A DNA stretch of 64,000 nucleotides from Drosophila persimilis (Eukaryota; Arthropoda; Insecta; Diptera; Drosophilidae), in assembly GCF_003286085.1 (NCBI RefSeq), contig NW_020825312.1, positions 5,084,001 to 5,148,000 on the forward strand. Reading direction: 5' to 3'. Position 1 is the first letter of the stretch. The number at the start of each line of letters is the position of its first letter. Shown here one piece after another: positions 25,601-38,648 of the stretch. The notes beneath the pieces were generated by a model that made no database searches, was not told where the DNA came from, and was given only the letters and a program-made list of their open reading frames with translations. The position numbers and the translations under genes were made by a program.

Positions 25601-28600
25601 TCCATAGAAAGGTGTCACTGATTGTGGGGCTTGAGGTATGGTAGCTCTGGCTGATGTCAACAGAAAGTTGGATTTGAAGTGAAGGCTGGAGAGGGAGCAG
25701 GAAGCTGAGGAAGATGGCACTTGGAACTTCAGAAGGCAGGGGTAATTATAAGGTATGAAGCGATGAGAAAGAGAGGCACTAAAATGTCAATTTAAAATAC
25801 ACGAATCAAGAATTTTAAAGAAGCTTGCAGTAGTAATGCGGATTAGAAACTAAATCTATATAGTCTTCTGAGTGCTCTTCCGATAGTTTCTGCCCTCCTC
25901 GGGATTTCCTTTTCTGTACCATTGAGAAGAGGTTAAGAATAACGCGCTGATAATTGAAGCTTATGAGGATGTCCCGAATCAAAGCTATTTGCCCCCAGTT
26001 CTGTATCCAGATATTGAACACTGAACATATGACAATGTGCATCAGAAGCAGCAGCAGCAGCAGGACAAAGGCCAAGAAAGAGATTGTGAAGAGGTTGCTT
26101 TGTGTTTGCCGCACGAGAGGACATTGGATGTGTGCGTGTGTGTGTGTGGTACTGGCACATGGCAGACATGGCTCGTCCTCGTCCACATCGCCGCCTCCTG
26201 CTCCTGCTGCTATGACTGCAGCAGTCGAAATCAAATTTCCAGCGCGCACTTTGCGAAATCAAATACATCATGAGCGGAGGGGTTGGGGTTGGGGCTTTAG
26301 GGGGAGATATAGGGTTGCGGACTGAAGTATGAAGTGTTTGCCAAAAAATATAAAATGGGCACCAAGCTCAAAATAAAAAAAAGGAGAAGACGTGCAGGCG
26401 GAACTACCAGAAACCCAAGAAAATGATTCACCAAGGAAAAACTACGTTCATGCATTGTAAAATAGATTTTAGTTTTGTGTAAAGGGAGGGGCCAGAAGCG
26501 TTGCCAGACATAAAGGAAAAGGAACTGAGAGACAGAGAGACAGAGAGAGAGAGGGACCCAGCCAAGTGCCAGATGATTGAAGTAAGCGATGTCTCGGCTG
26601 TCTGCTCTTTGCCGTCGCACTGTATCTCTCCTCTCTAACTGCTCCGGGGCTCCTGGGGCGCTGGCCAAAGGCAACTTACATGTTTGCTAACAAACAAATG
26701 CAGGAGCAGAAGCAGCAGCAGAACGAGTATCACAGGAGCAAGAGCAGCAGCAGGAGTGGAAGACGCAACAGCGGGAGTGCCAGTACCACCATCAGCCAGG
26801 ACATACACATACAGATACACATGCATACTCGCATAAGAAGGCAAACATCGCTCGAAAGCAAAGCAAATAAGGCAAGAAAAAATGCTCCTGCTGCAGCAGC
26901 CAAGGACAACCGACGACAAACTCTGCCATGTTTGACATATTTGCTTTGACAGTTCCAAGTTCCAAGTTCCAAGTGCACATTTTAGCCACGTTCCCCCATC
27001 AGCGACTCGGCAGTGGCCATGTTTCTGGGGAGGCAGCAGCAGGAAGCAGAAGGAAGAACAAATTTTGTATTCAATATGAAATAGCTTCTTCTTCGCTTCC
27101 CAAATAGCCACAGGTTCCGTTCTCCATTTGATGTTTTGTCTGCATTAACCTCTAATAAATATTAATGCAAATTAATCCAATTAAAGTGGCGTCGAAATTC
27201 TAAAAGACTTTCCATCATGCTCCACTGTATATCTGCATACAAATGAATATATGTACATACGGAAATGAGGGGTTCTTTAGTATATCCACCCCATATAGTA
27301 GGCCGGGCCGTGGCGGTAGCCGTATGCAATATGTGCATCATTTTGGTGGTGGCTATGGCTATAGCCATGGCCTGCTAATTTGCCAAATGCTAGGGGGATA
27401 AGAGCTGGGCTGTAACTGTGGCTGTGGCTGTCATTGTCCTGCTTCCAATACGCGCATTCTCCCCTTCGTAGACAAACAGGCAAACAACAGATTCCCCTTG
27501 GAATTGTCTTAATCAAATTTATGAAACGCTAATGAGCAGGCTCAGGGGGAAAGAGAACACACAGATATGGAGAAAGACACACACCCAGAGAGAGAGAGAG
27601 AGAGGGAGAGAAAAAGGGAAAGTATTAGTGAAAGTCCATGCTGGATTATAGCCATATAATACTCAAAACATCAGCTAAGCCATTTTGATCAAAACATAAG
27701 AAGAAATTTGGCGCAGATGTTCCTGAGACGAGGTTTAATTAATAGATGAATGAGAAAGACCATACCCAAGGTTCTCTGAGGCCGATGAGAGAATGGATCT
27801 CTAGATTTCTGACTTTCCACTACATTTGTATGTGCTCATACCCTACAATCCTTTGAGGGCGGATTCCCTGTAGCACTTCGTTCCAGATCTCTCCGAGTTC
27901 ACTTCAGACAAACACTACTCCCCTATTCAATGAAGTTTCCTAATTTTGCCATAACAAATCGAACGAATTATGCTGAAGAAAAGAGAAAAACTTTCACGTC
28001 TCCCACACAAGCAACTGAACAGCAAATAAAGCATCCATCTATCATCATCAGCGCTGCTCTGGCTGCTCTGAAATCCAATCAATTACACGGAGAATTCCTT
28101 CCCGGTGACCTTTACAATGGAAACGTTTTGCTTGCTCGCTGACCTTTTCAGCGGTTATTAGGAAGGATTACCCTGAACTCCTACTTGCCCCATCAAACAA
28201 AATCTCTGGGAAATCGAGCGAAATATATGTATGACACACCATATAGGGAGGGAGAGTCTATTATTCGGAGCATAGCAATGCTTCAGCATTTTACAATTGA
28301 TCTTTCCTGCATTCTTTCAACAACAATGCATAATATAATAATGCAATGTGGAAGAAGGAAAGCAAAAGTTGAGCTCCTCCGCTCATCATTAATATTCTAA
28401 AAGTTATGGGGCAAAGCTTTCAGCGCAACTCACGAAAAAAAAGAACGAAGCCAGAAACAGAGAATACAACTTTTTAGCAAAACCATAAAATGTTGAACGT
28501 AGTTTTGGCCGGGTCCTTGCCCCACTAGTTCTACCGCTCCCTGGGACCATCCAAACGGCTTGCCTTCGGTCTATCTTCAATTAATAATGGAGGTATTAAA

Positions 28601-28628
28601 TTGTCGAAATCTCTGCGCCGCGATGTGC

Positions 28629-28645
28629 GGGTGGCGCCACCTAGA
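28629..28645 (-). promoter_or_regulatory. possible CTCF insulator-type site
   Basis: Read on the minus strand the site contains CTAGGTGGCGCCAC. This closely resembles the CTCF consensus core AGGTGGCGC, shared by fly and vertebrate CTCF. It lies in the middle of the gene-poor left flank. A single motif match is weak evidence of binding. Confidence 0.35.
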
Positions 28646-29266
28646 GACCTACATACATTGTCGGAAAGTGGCACGGCACACTGTGAGAAAATGCGCTAAA
28701 AATATGTTTTGAGCAGTCGTGAAAGAACCATTTTGAATTCAGTTTCAAATGAGAATCTTAAATCGATGTAGTTTTCTTAAAAGTGACCTTGAATTACTCA
28801 ACAATCTTCTGCCTTTTTATACTTCTTTCGAAAAATATTTAAAATAAAGTTAGACAGTTTATTTAAGCCCGATAAATTGGTATAAATGGGACACGAATAT
28901 ATATATACAAAATATAACAGCCAGAATATTGAACAAGACACTTAAAATCGACGATCTGTGCACCAACCCCCGACTCACTCGCCTTTCTCGCTGGCATCGA
29001 TATGAGCAAAGTATAGTAAAAGTAAAGAGGGATAGGGAATAGAGAGAAATTTCTGTTGTATTCGATGCACTTACAGGGAACTATCAGTTCCAGTGGAACT
29101 TAAGAATGCTCTTCCCAAGAAGTGTAGTTTCTTCCACTGTATTGAAGCACTGCAGCCAGTGCTGGTGCTGCAGCAGCAGGAAGCTAATTAATGAAAACGC
29201 TTTGAAATAATTATGCATAATTTTTAGTGTATACATTGAGCAGTTTATGGCTGAGTTATTACAACA

Positions 29267-29296
29267 GCTGCTGCTGCTGCTTCTGCTGCTGCTGCT
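29267..29296. repeat. CTG triplet tract
   Basis: CTG repeats with one TTC interruption, outside any gene I can support. Confidence 0.8.
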
Positions 29297-32017
29297 GGTG
29301 CTTCTGTAAAGTAATTAGCATACGGTAGTATATACGGTCTATAGAAGGGGGTGGAACTACTACTAATGCTGATGCTGGAGCTGATGGTTGGTTTAAAGTT
29401 TTCGGGAAATTTTGTGCCGAAAAACCAAATCAAAATATACTTCCACGCCCACCAAAATCCTATCCTGACAACTACATTTCAAAGTAAACAAATGAGCGAG
29501 AGATATTTGTACGTATGGAAAGCTTCCCTTCCTGTCTCTCACTCCCACTCCCGCTCCCCACTCGCAGTCTGTCTCCCTTTCTCCTTCTCTTTGGACGGTC
29601 CCGTTCCTCTCTAGCTCTCCTCAAACTGGCACTGCACAACATGTTTTCCATTTCGAGTGTAAACAAAATTCTAATACGTTCAACATATTGCTGGAAAATT
29701 GCTTTCCTTTCGGCATTCGGCATTCAGAAGCAGCAGCCAGCAGCAGCAGAAGCAGGAGCTTCAAGGAGCAGAGGAACAGTGCCGAACCGAAAAGCATTGT
29801 TAACCAACAATAGCAACAACAGGAGCAATAACAGAATGAGAGGAGAGCAGAAGCAGAAGCAGAAGCACAAAAGTGAGAAGAAAATGAAGAGTGGAAGCAA
29901 GCAAAGGCTGAAGCGTGGTACACTCAGAAAAAAACAATTGATACTTTTGCTGATCGCACAATAAAAGGTCTCTATTTAGGGCCAAGGCTACCGATGCGAT
30001 ACTTTAGAATTTGTGCTCTTCATGGCTTTCAATGGCTTGATGGACTCCTGGACTTTTTTCTCTGTGTAGTGCTGTGGGTAAACCAAACCGATGGCAAGGC
30101 GCAACGAAGGAAAGAGAATGTCAAACTTTTGATGTTGCAATTTGTAATTCAAGCGGAAAACGAAGCGGACAAATTTTTTTACTTTGCTGCTTTGGTGCCC
30201 GCTTTTCCTCATCTTCATCTTCAGCTTTGGCTCCTGCTTCTTCTTATTTTTGGTGGTTTTTTGAATGCGTGTCAATGAACGAAATGCTGTGTGTATTTTT
30301 CCAGCAGCCTGTGTGTACCTTGGGCTGCCTGCTCGTCGATTGTGAGTATGTTTTATATTCAGGTTTCCAGACAAATGACTACAAGCCCCAGTCGAAATAC
30401 ATAGGAATTTTGCACCAAGGCTAAGAAGATTGGGATATTGGGCGCTTTGTGGCCAACGGATGATAAATTGTGATCGAAATACATGGCTAACAAATGTATC
30501 AATTGAATGGTTACATTTCACATTCAAAAGAAGTACCTTATCGGATAAAACTATTTTGAATATGACAAAAATTGGTCAAGGTGCTAAGAAACCTACTTCA
30601 GCTAAATTTAGTTCGCATAAAACTGGTATTCCCCCAAAACGCACCTCCTGCTGGGGCGCCACCATCGACAGCTCCATCTCCTTCTCATGCTGCTGCCACA
30701 GCGCACTCTGTCTGTCTTTTCTCAGTTCACATTCGAGTTTGCTTTTCATTTATTTTTCCACACACTTTGTGGCCGCCTCGCCTCAGTACGAGTACGAGTA
30801 CGAGTATGTGGGCGTAATTGAAGCGAAGGAACAAGAAAATGTTTTCAATTTGAAAAATTGTTAGGAGTACGTACCCTGAAAATCGGAGCCAAATGAGGGT
30901 ATCAAAATGGAAAGAGAGGAGTGGAGGGGAGGGGGGCAGAAGGGAGTGAAGAGCAGCGTACAAAGAATTGTGCTCCAGATTTCGATTCCGCCCGAATCCT
31001 TTTGCACTCTGTTGGTATCTGAGTACATTTTTACATTGACTACTCTCATTATTCTCTATTAAATTAAGGTCCTACCCGAGACCATTTGAGTCTAACGTTA
31101 ATTGTTCCAAGATTAAGATATTTGTTCCCTTGCTCTTTCGCTTCTCTCTTTGATTATTATTTACTTAGGATCGCTTCGGGCCTTTCGGCTTTCTTCTCCC
31201 GATGCGGCTGTGCGACGCAGAGGAGTGCCGATCAATGGCTTAATGCCTGAGTGGAGGTTAAGGAGATTTATTCAGTTGAGGGCTGAGAGCTGAGAGCTGA
31301 GAGCAGCTGTCATCGGTGTCGGGGAGACCGTCACCATCTCACCCCTTTTTAAAAATAGAAACCCTAATTTTCTATTCATTGCCAATTTAAGTGCGATATA
31401 AATAATTTGGCATCTACCAGGTAGATGTCGCTGACTTTGATGAAGCACTTTCGAGGGATCGGATGGTCCTAGGGGAGGGTTTCAGTGTCTAACGAATACC
31501 CGTATGTGGGGTGCCATTTTTAGGTAACGAATTAGCAATTTGATTTGGGGTAGTCTGGCATGGATCCTTGCCACAGCGTTGTTTAATTGATTATGCAGAA
31601 ATATTTCATTATTTATGTAGGGAAGTGGTTTCGGCTTTTTTTTTCGGCTTGCCCTTTAAAAAACAGGATTTGAAGGATGGTTTGAAATTGTTTAAGTGGC
31701 AGAAGTATCTAAGGATCTGAATTTTAGTTTTGTGGTACTTTTCAACCACCCTGCAACATCCGGTACACTATTTTTGTAGCTTTGGTTTATTTTAGAGCCA
31801 AAGGAAAATTTCTTGCCCTAATTTCGTTGAAATTTCTATACGATTCATGGATCTCAAGCAAATTTCTGACAAAACTCCCATCACCAAATCAGATTACGCT
31901 TAATGCCATCTTGATTGGGCCTTCGCTTCTGTTGCTATTCTCCGCTGCTAACCTTAATTTCATAATTGATTAAATTATTTAATTTACTTTGGAGTACAGA
32001 CATATTTTTGAAGTCTA

Positions 32018-32045
32018 CCCTGCCCTGCCCTGCCCTGCCCTGCCC
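32018..32045. repeat. (TGCCC)5 tandem repeat
   Basis: Five perfect TGCCC units preceded by a partial unit. Confidence 0.85.
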
Positions 32046-33283
32046 AGCTCTGCACTGCCTTGCCATCTTCTGATTATATCGGCGAAGTCAACAAAAAACC
32101 TTGTTAGTGATTGCGGTAAATGAGATTAGAAACTTCTTGCTGGCTCCACCTGCCCCCCACCCTCCACTCGTGGCCTCGTTTACCGCTCTTCTCGCAAATT
32201 CCCCTGTTTGATTTTTACCATAGCAAAGATCCGAAACTTTTAACCTACAAATACAAATACACACACGCACACACGCACACAGGCACACACAAACTCACTC
32301 ATATACAGAGAACATAACCGTAAATAGTTAGTTCACCTTTTACGTGCGTTAATGATGTTTTCTCAATCAAAAAGTTAAATCTTTCGTAGCGGTTGAAGGA
32401 GAGCTTTTGCAAGCAAAGTTTTGGGATAGACAGCGGCGTAGAGGGTGAGGGCGAGGGTCTAGATTGGTGTGAGGGTGGGGATGGGGATTGGCGAGGGCGA
32501 GGGCGAAGGCGAAGGCTATGGCTATGGCGATGGGCAGGGTAAGGCTTCGCGAGAGCAAGCGTATGGCGGGGGACTATCGTTTTTTGGCTTCCAATCGGAC
32601 ATGAAAAGCTAATTACAAGTAGCTGAAAGTTGTGCGTGTTTCGGCTTCAATGGTCCAAAATGGAGTTGGGTGTCGGTAAAGCAGTAAGGGAGGAAGAGGA
32701 GAAGTAGGAGGAGGAGGAGGAGAGCAACACCTGCTCAAAGAAACTTTGATTGGGTTTTATATATGATTTTGCAGTGGCAGCGAAAACAGCTCGTCGTCTC
32801 TTCGACCAAGTGTGTCAATAATTTTCATAAAAAAGATTATTGCATCTGCTCGTTGGAGACTTCCAAGTCTTTGCTGCTTTTCCATACAAATTGTTGCTAG
32901 AGTAGGTCTGGGATGGTTCGACTTACCTATTTATATCCCCTGAGCTTAGCAATCCAATAATGATGAAGGACTAGTATGCCCAGAAACAGATGGACAGAAA
33001 GATGGGCAGACGGGCATGGGCGAGTCAAGTTGATAAATATTCTATAATTCTGATCAATTAGGTCATTAGGTGGAAAGATGGCCTCAGCTCTCTCTATGTT
33101 GTTCCTTCTCACATCATAATTCCTAGCAAAATGTAGAAAATCACGCACTAACAAACAAATATATTCGTCCCCTTTGCGATACCAATTCCAGCGGTTACAT
33201 ATAATTACGAATAAAGTATATTTCATTGGATGAATAAGTCATAAGCTCAGATACATACATATGTACATATATGTAAAAGGAGA

Positions 33284-33325
33284 GCCGCGGCCCTTGCCGT
33301 GGCTCACAACGTTTCCGCTCGTTTT
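33284..33325. repeat. diverged dispersed repeat, copy 1
   Basis: The segment around GCCGCGGCCCTTGCCGTGG, TCACAA and CGTTTCCGCTCGTTTT aligns, with small gaps and substitutions, to 43859-43901. Both copies follow a TATGTA-rich stretch. The family is unidentified. It probably marks two fragments of one old mobile element. Confidence 0.5.
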
Positions 33326-34483
33326 AGTTTTCTTTACTTTATTTGCGGCCTTACTTTAGTCCTGTGGTTTAATCGTTAATTCCCTTGGGTTCCAATTCTC
33401 GTTCATAGTCTACAGAACTCAAATTTGAAGCTCCCCCAAAACCATCCCGATACACTGATGCATTCAACTGGGTTTATTCATTTATTCATTTGGTTACTTA
33501 CTTTTGTACTTCCGTTGGACTTTAGAGCTGGCAAGCTCTTTGGTTCAAAACTTGAATGCCAAAGAGTTTTGATCCCCAAAAGAAAGCGAGGGAAAGGGTG
33601 CAGGAGGGAGGTGGAAAAGGAGAACCAACCCAAACACTTACTTACAAAAGTATTTTACCGTTACGCTCTCCCCTGTGTCATAACAATGGGACTTCGCCAA
33701 TTTCATGGCACCCAAATTGTTCTTAGTTTGGGGCTGGGTGGGGGTAGGGGTAGGGTATCGCTTGGGTTGGGAATTTTAATATTAAGCTAAGCTGTCTCTG
33801 CTTCTTCTAGAGCATTTTGAGAGTTTCTTGTTGAGTTTTCCACCCCTGCCGCGTGCCCAGCGAAAAAGTTTTTTTTATCTACAGCCAAATAGTTTTGGAC
33901 TATTTCTCCATCAATTTTATTGGTAATACTTAGACAAAAGTTTATCCACATTACACTCACACACACAGTAGATAGGGGGGACAGTTGGAGTGGAAGAGGA
34001 AGAGGAAGACAGAACGAGAGTCCGAAATCCTTAAATGAAAGGATTCAATGCGTAAAGTTGGTTGAGTTTGGCCCGAGATTTCTTTTTTCATTTTGTAGGA
34101 ATAAGAGAAGCCTTTTGTACATCTTTTCTTTTTGATAAATTTCCAAGTAATGCTTTTTCAGTGGATGCTGGCGAGGGATAAACTAATAAAATGGGTCCCA
34201 AATGCTCGTCGGCTTAATTTTAATTACTGGCTTGGGCATTCGTCTCCTCCTTCTTCCCCACCGACTCTATCTGCGGCGACGATTGAGAGTGCGGAAAGTT
34301 TTGCCAACTTGTAATTATCACTCACAACATGCAGTCGAGCATCCCTTGCCCTCTTCTCCTCCCTCATTCTGGTTAAACACCTGACAAACTGACAACTACA
34401 AACGGAGGGAGGTCCAAACTCCCCCACACATAGCCACACAGCCACCCGCACACACGTGTAGCTTAATTAATAGACATCACAAA

Positions 34484-34557
34484 GTGCTACACCGCTCTGT
34501 GGGGAGTACGGGTACCCGTATATTACCCGTGCCCCGAAATTTGACATGATGTAGCAC
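34484..34557. repeat. imperfect 74-nt inverted repeat (hairpin)
   Basis: The outer arms GTGCTACA (34484-34491) and TGTAGCAC (34550-34557) are exact reverse complements. Inside them GGGG plus ACGGGTA pairs with TACCCGT plus CCCC. A 14-bp perfect palindrome, TACGGGTACCCGTA, lies at 34507-34520. The arms have unequal internal loops (9 and 14 nt), so this is not a classic microRNA precursor shape. Confidence 0.6.
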
Positions 34558-37500
34558 AATTCTGGCCACAATAATAACTTACATTTTAAGCCAATTTGAA
34601 AATGGCAACACAAAAAAGAATTTCCATTTTCACAGTTAAATAAAAATTAATTACAACAATTTATCGTCGTCGTCGTCGCACCAGCCGCAAAAAATGTATG
34701 GAAATGCTGGCTTGCAGAGGCATCGACAGGGGGGTTACCCTAGACATTCCATATTCAAAATATATTACATTAGTTATACGAGTAGTGGAGGAGTGGCTTT
34801 TTATTTGACTGAACAGGTCTGAATATCCAGGTTTTTTTTTGTCCAATGAAAGAAGGCCCCATACATCACGAGAGCGAGGAAGCGAGTGAACCCGGGGTTG
34901 GTACACGACTATATACGAGTCTTTTTTTTGCCTAGCTCTTCCAACCGCGACACCTGTGGAACTGGTATGGAATTTGGAAGATACGAGAAGGAGTGATAAG
35001 GAGTGATCAGAGATAAATGATCATAGGGAACGAAGAAAGAAGTAAGCAGAAAGGAGTTTCAACAGATTAGTAAACCTAACCAGATATAAGTTGTTATTGG
35101 CTCGAATCGGATTAGGCCGAGTTCCACTGTTTCTTTTCTACTCAAATGATGCAATATTCCATTGTTGGCCCTATGGTCGTTCACAACTTTCTAAAGGGTA
35201 CACAAACGAGAGCAGTTACAAGGCGAACAACCCTCGGGACAACTGCCCCGTCCAGCTTGAAAAGTCCTGTCCCCCATCTTCTCCACTTACCGCACCAGTC
35301 CAAAGCCTGGTCGTTATATGCGGCTTGCTGCTGTTAAAACGCAAATGTTAAACCCTTTCGGTAATGCAAAATAATTGCTACGGTTCGTGGTCCGAGTTTA
35401 CCAGAGTTCCGCAGAAAAAAATTTCAAAAAAAAAACAGTACCGAACAGAACAGAACAAAAAAGAAAAACGTCAAAACGTAATATTATTTTCCCTCTCCTC
35501 CGCTCTCATCTCCCGGTTTCTGGCTACAGTTTGGGTTAACAGAAATTAGAGCAACGGAAAAGTGGGCGTGTGCCGGGTTCCGTTTCATTTAGTTTTCAGT
35601 TTCCACCTAATTTACCCAATTGGGTAAAAGTGCTTTGTCATAATCAGCCCGGGAGCAAGGTTCGCATATCTAATGAATGAATAGAAGGGCCGTAGAAGGG
35701 TGGGGCCAGGGATCCGCTGCCTGGCCTGGGACCTGGGAGCTACAGAGACAGAGGAGGTGCTGGACCAGGCTCCACCTCCGGACCCGGCTTCGGCTCCGGC
35801 TCCATTAAGTAAATGTTCATGAATGAATGGGTCTTCGCCTTTCTCCGCTGGGCACATATTTACCGAGTTGCTAATAGGCTGTCACATAATTAGCCCTGAA
35901 ACAACCTAAATCGGACCACCAGCATCAAAACAAAAACAAAAACAAAAAAGAAAATAAATAAAAGGATAGGAAAGGAAAAGAGTTGGAATAAAATGGAGAG
36001 ACTGACATTAACATTGGCTTTGATGGAAGTCAAAGATGACCAAACGATAATGTCCAAAGATGTCCTAATGAATCTTACGGCAGATTCGGGGTTCTGGCCC
36101 TTTCCTGATAGCGCTGGGGATTAGGGATTGAGGTTTTTTGTTGTCCTTGGGGGAGAGATCTAGAAATCTGTTAGGAGTGTTTACTCCCCATTAAGATAAA
36201 GAGTGACGAATGAGATTGAAGGGAAGGGCCAAAATGCATATTTGTGGAAGCAAAAAGGAGTAAGGAACAGAAAGGAAAGATTATCCCACCCAGGAGTCGT
36301 AGAGCCCTAAATGATTTATACATAAGTCATGAGATAGAATGTCCATGAAAGAGTATCAAAATGTTTACCGATTATTTTCTTAGAGGTATCGTGAATGGTC
36401 CGGTCTTTTTCACCAATTTTCACCATAAATAAACGGCAAATTGCCTTTAAAACTTTGAAAAAATTCTCTCTTCTGATATCCCTGCAAATCTCTACTTTCC
36501 AATATTCAAATTGAAAATAAGAAATCCCTTAACTATCATTTAAAGATTAGGGAATAGAAAGATTCCTTCCATGGGCTAACCGGACCCGTGCATCAATTTC
36601 AGCTTGTTGAATGTGTCTTCCTCCTCCCTTCGCGCCCCTGCCAACCCATATCATTTCCAATAAACAGAGAGAGAGAGACCACCCCCTTCCAATCTTTACC
36701 TGATTTGAGGTAAAAATTCTCTGCGCCTTCCCAGAGGTCGCATTAGACAAAAAGCAAAAAGCCGAAACTGACTTTGAAAAATGGCAAACGATTGAAGGGA
36801 ATCGCCTGACCGACCCGAGAACCCTACCACACCCCACTCCCCGCCACATACCCCCAAGCCAGGGGCTGCATAAAACAGTTTGCATTAAGCGCATTTTGCA
36901 TGGCTGTGTTGCAATTAACGATGCAGAGCAGCTGCAATCAAGCAGCATGTACAAACGAGCATAAATATTTCTGATATAGTGATATAAAAGAACATACATG
37001 CACACACGTACATACATATACATATACATATACGAGAATGCGAGAGGGAATGCAATTCGATGATTATTGTTTCAACGCCTCAATAATTCTGAAAATGTTG
37101 TTTTTTCCCGTTTTCGAAAAATGGTCACAAAAATTAAAAAAAAAGGAATATACATATATATATATATGTACATACGTACATACAGCACAAACAGCGATGA
37201 AAGGGGGAGAGGAATCGAGCAAATATTTGTTGCAGCAATCCAAACTCTGTTCCCTGACTGTGACTTTGTTCTGGCCACGTTGTAAGTTGACCATGAGAGA
37301 TGGCCATGATGACGATGATGATTGCCATGGCTCTCTGTACGAATGTACGTATGGACGTGTGTATATGCAGAAACGTGTATATGGCAATGGTCAATGCTAA
37401 TTGCCAATTATGGACAAATTCGTTCGAGCGCGAAATTAAATTAACCCCTTTTTTGCGCCGATCCCTGCCTGAAATCCGCCCAAGCCGAGCACACAAAAAT

Positions 37501-38648
37501 CCGCATCTGCAATCCTCGACCGCGTCATCAATCAGCCCCAGCAGCAAAGGAAGCAGCAACGCAACAGCAGGGCAGGCCACACGAGGCGACAAAACACAAA
37601 CTACGCTATGTGCGAATATGAAATATTTATGCACACATTTCACAGGACTGTTGCGGCACGGATACGCGGCACAGCCGAATTGGTTGGAGGTTTGCCTGCT
37701 TCCTGATCCGCCATCAGATGAGGGAAGGCTCTTAATAAATATACAATTTATTATGGCCAGGTAATGGTTTCCTGGCCCATCTACTTACACCTGAATTTGG
37801 AGTGAATTGATCGCTGGATGTGTATCGCCGATCTATCTGGAATATGTTCTAGTCCCAATGTGAACCCAATCTCGTATAGAGTAGCCCCCATTCGGTAATG
37901 CGCAGATTCCAATCCAACAACACCTGCTTATGTTTTTTATCCGACCAAACAAAAAACCGCCGTATGCGAAACATATCGATCTGAAATTGTCAACTCGAAA
38001 GCCCAGAAAGCAGGAGGTAAAAAACGAAACCTATAATACCCCGCAAACACGTTAAGTGCCGAACAGAATCGGAATGATTCAGGCCCTCTCCTCTCCCCAA
38101 CAAGTCAGTGCATTGAACGCATATAATACAAGCTTGTGAAACGATAGTTTTCCTTGAAACGAATGTAATTGCATTTAATTTTTGTCATGGCTTTCACGGG
38201 GCAGAAAGCCCTTTTAAGTTTTAACATTTTTAACAACAATTTTAACAACACGCATCGCGTCAGATTTTCAATGTTTGGTTATGACAATGAATGTAATACG
38301 GGGGGATATAATTCCCTTTTCGAGGCTGCTGCTCCTGTGGCTTGGTCTGGCAGCTGACACGCGTACATGGGTTGGGTATTGTGGTATGAACATGATTCGG
38401 ATTCGGAAAATACTCGTCCTGGGCGCATTGTCTTAACGCATCAGCGGCCATTGTTGTCAATGAATTCAATTGAAAAGCTCCTCAAAGGGTAAACAACAAC
38501 AAAAGACTAATCAAATGTATAGTCAATCGAAAGGGGGATTGTCGCAAAAGTATGACTAACCTTCTGCAAAGATGTGTATGTTTATGTATACGGAGAAAGA
38601 AACGGAGAAATTTTCCTTCGATTTCTTTCCATTCAAGGGGGGCATCCT

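Larger units (their letters stand above)
18831..28628. other. intergenic, no supported gene
   Basis: It contains a (GA)n tract at about 19020-19038, CCCACACC repeats near 20090-20118, G-rich tandem repeats at 20615-20646 and 22638-22670, a CTGCCA run near 24102-24121, a 9-bp inverted repeat at 23826-23855, a TACATAC cluster at 24770-24826, GGGACCTGGGACC repeats at about 25508-25552, and GA tracts near 26526-26553 and 27590-27613. No exon or RNA gene is recognisable. Confidence 0.55.
28646..38648. other. intergenic, no supported gene
   Basis: It includes a CTG tract at 29267-29296, CGAGTA repeats near 30787-30807, TGCCC units at 32018-32045, (CA)n near 32258-32290, GAGGGC/GAAGGC repeats near 32485-32520, a copy of a dispersed repeat at 33284-33325, an imperfect hairpin at 34484-34557, a GTC tract near 34664-34678 and TA/TACATA-rich DNA at 37000-37190. 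The last part, 38170-38648, should carry the 3' UTR of the neighbouring bestrophin, but no AATAAA lies close to its stop. The 179- and 169-residue minus-strand frames here show no family features. Confidence 0.5.

Noticed and set aside
29988-30527. 179-residue minus-strand open frame
   Set aside because: Composition looks random (Lys- and Ser-rich), no domain is recognisable, and open frames on the plus strand overlap it.
37134-37643. 169-residue minus-strand open frame
   Set aside because: It runs through TACATA repeats and mixed low-complexity DNA, and no family features are visible.
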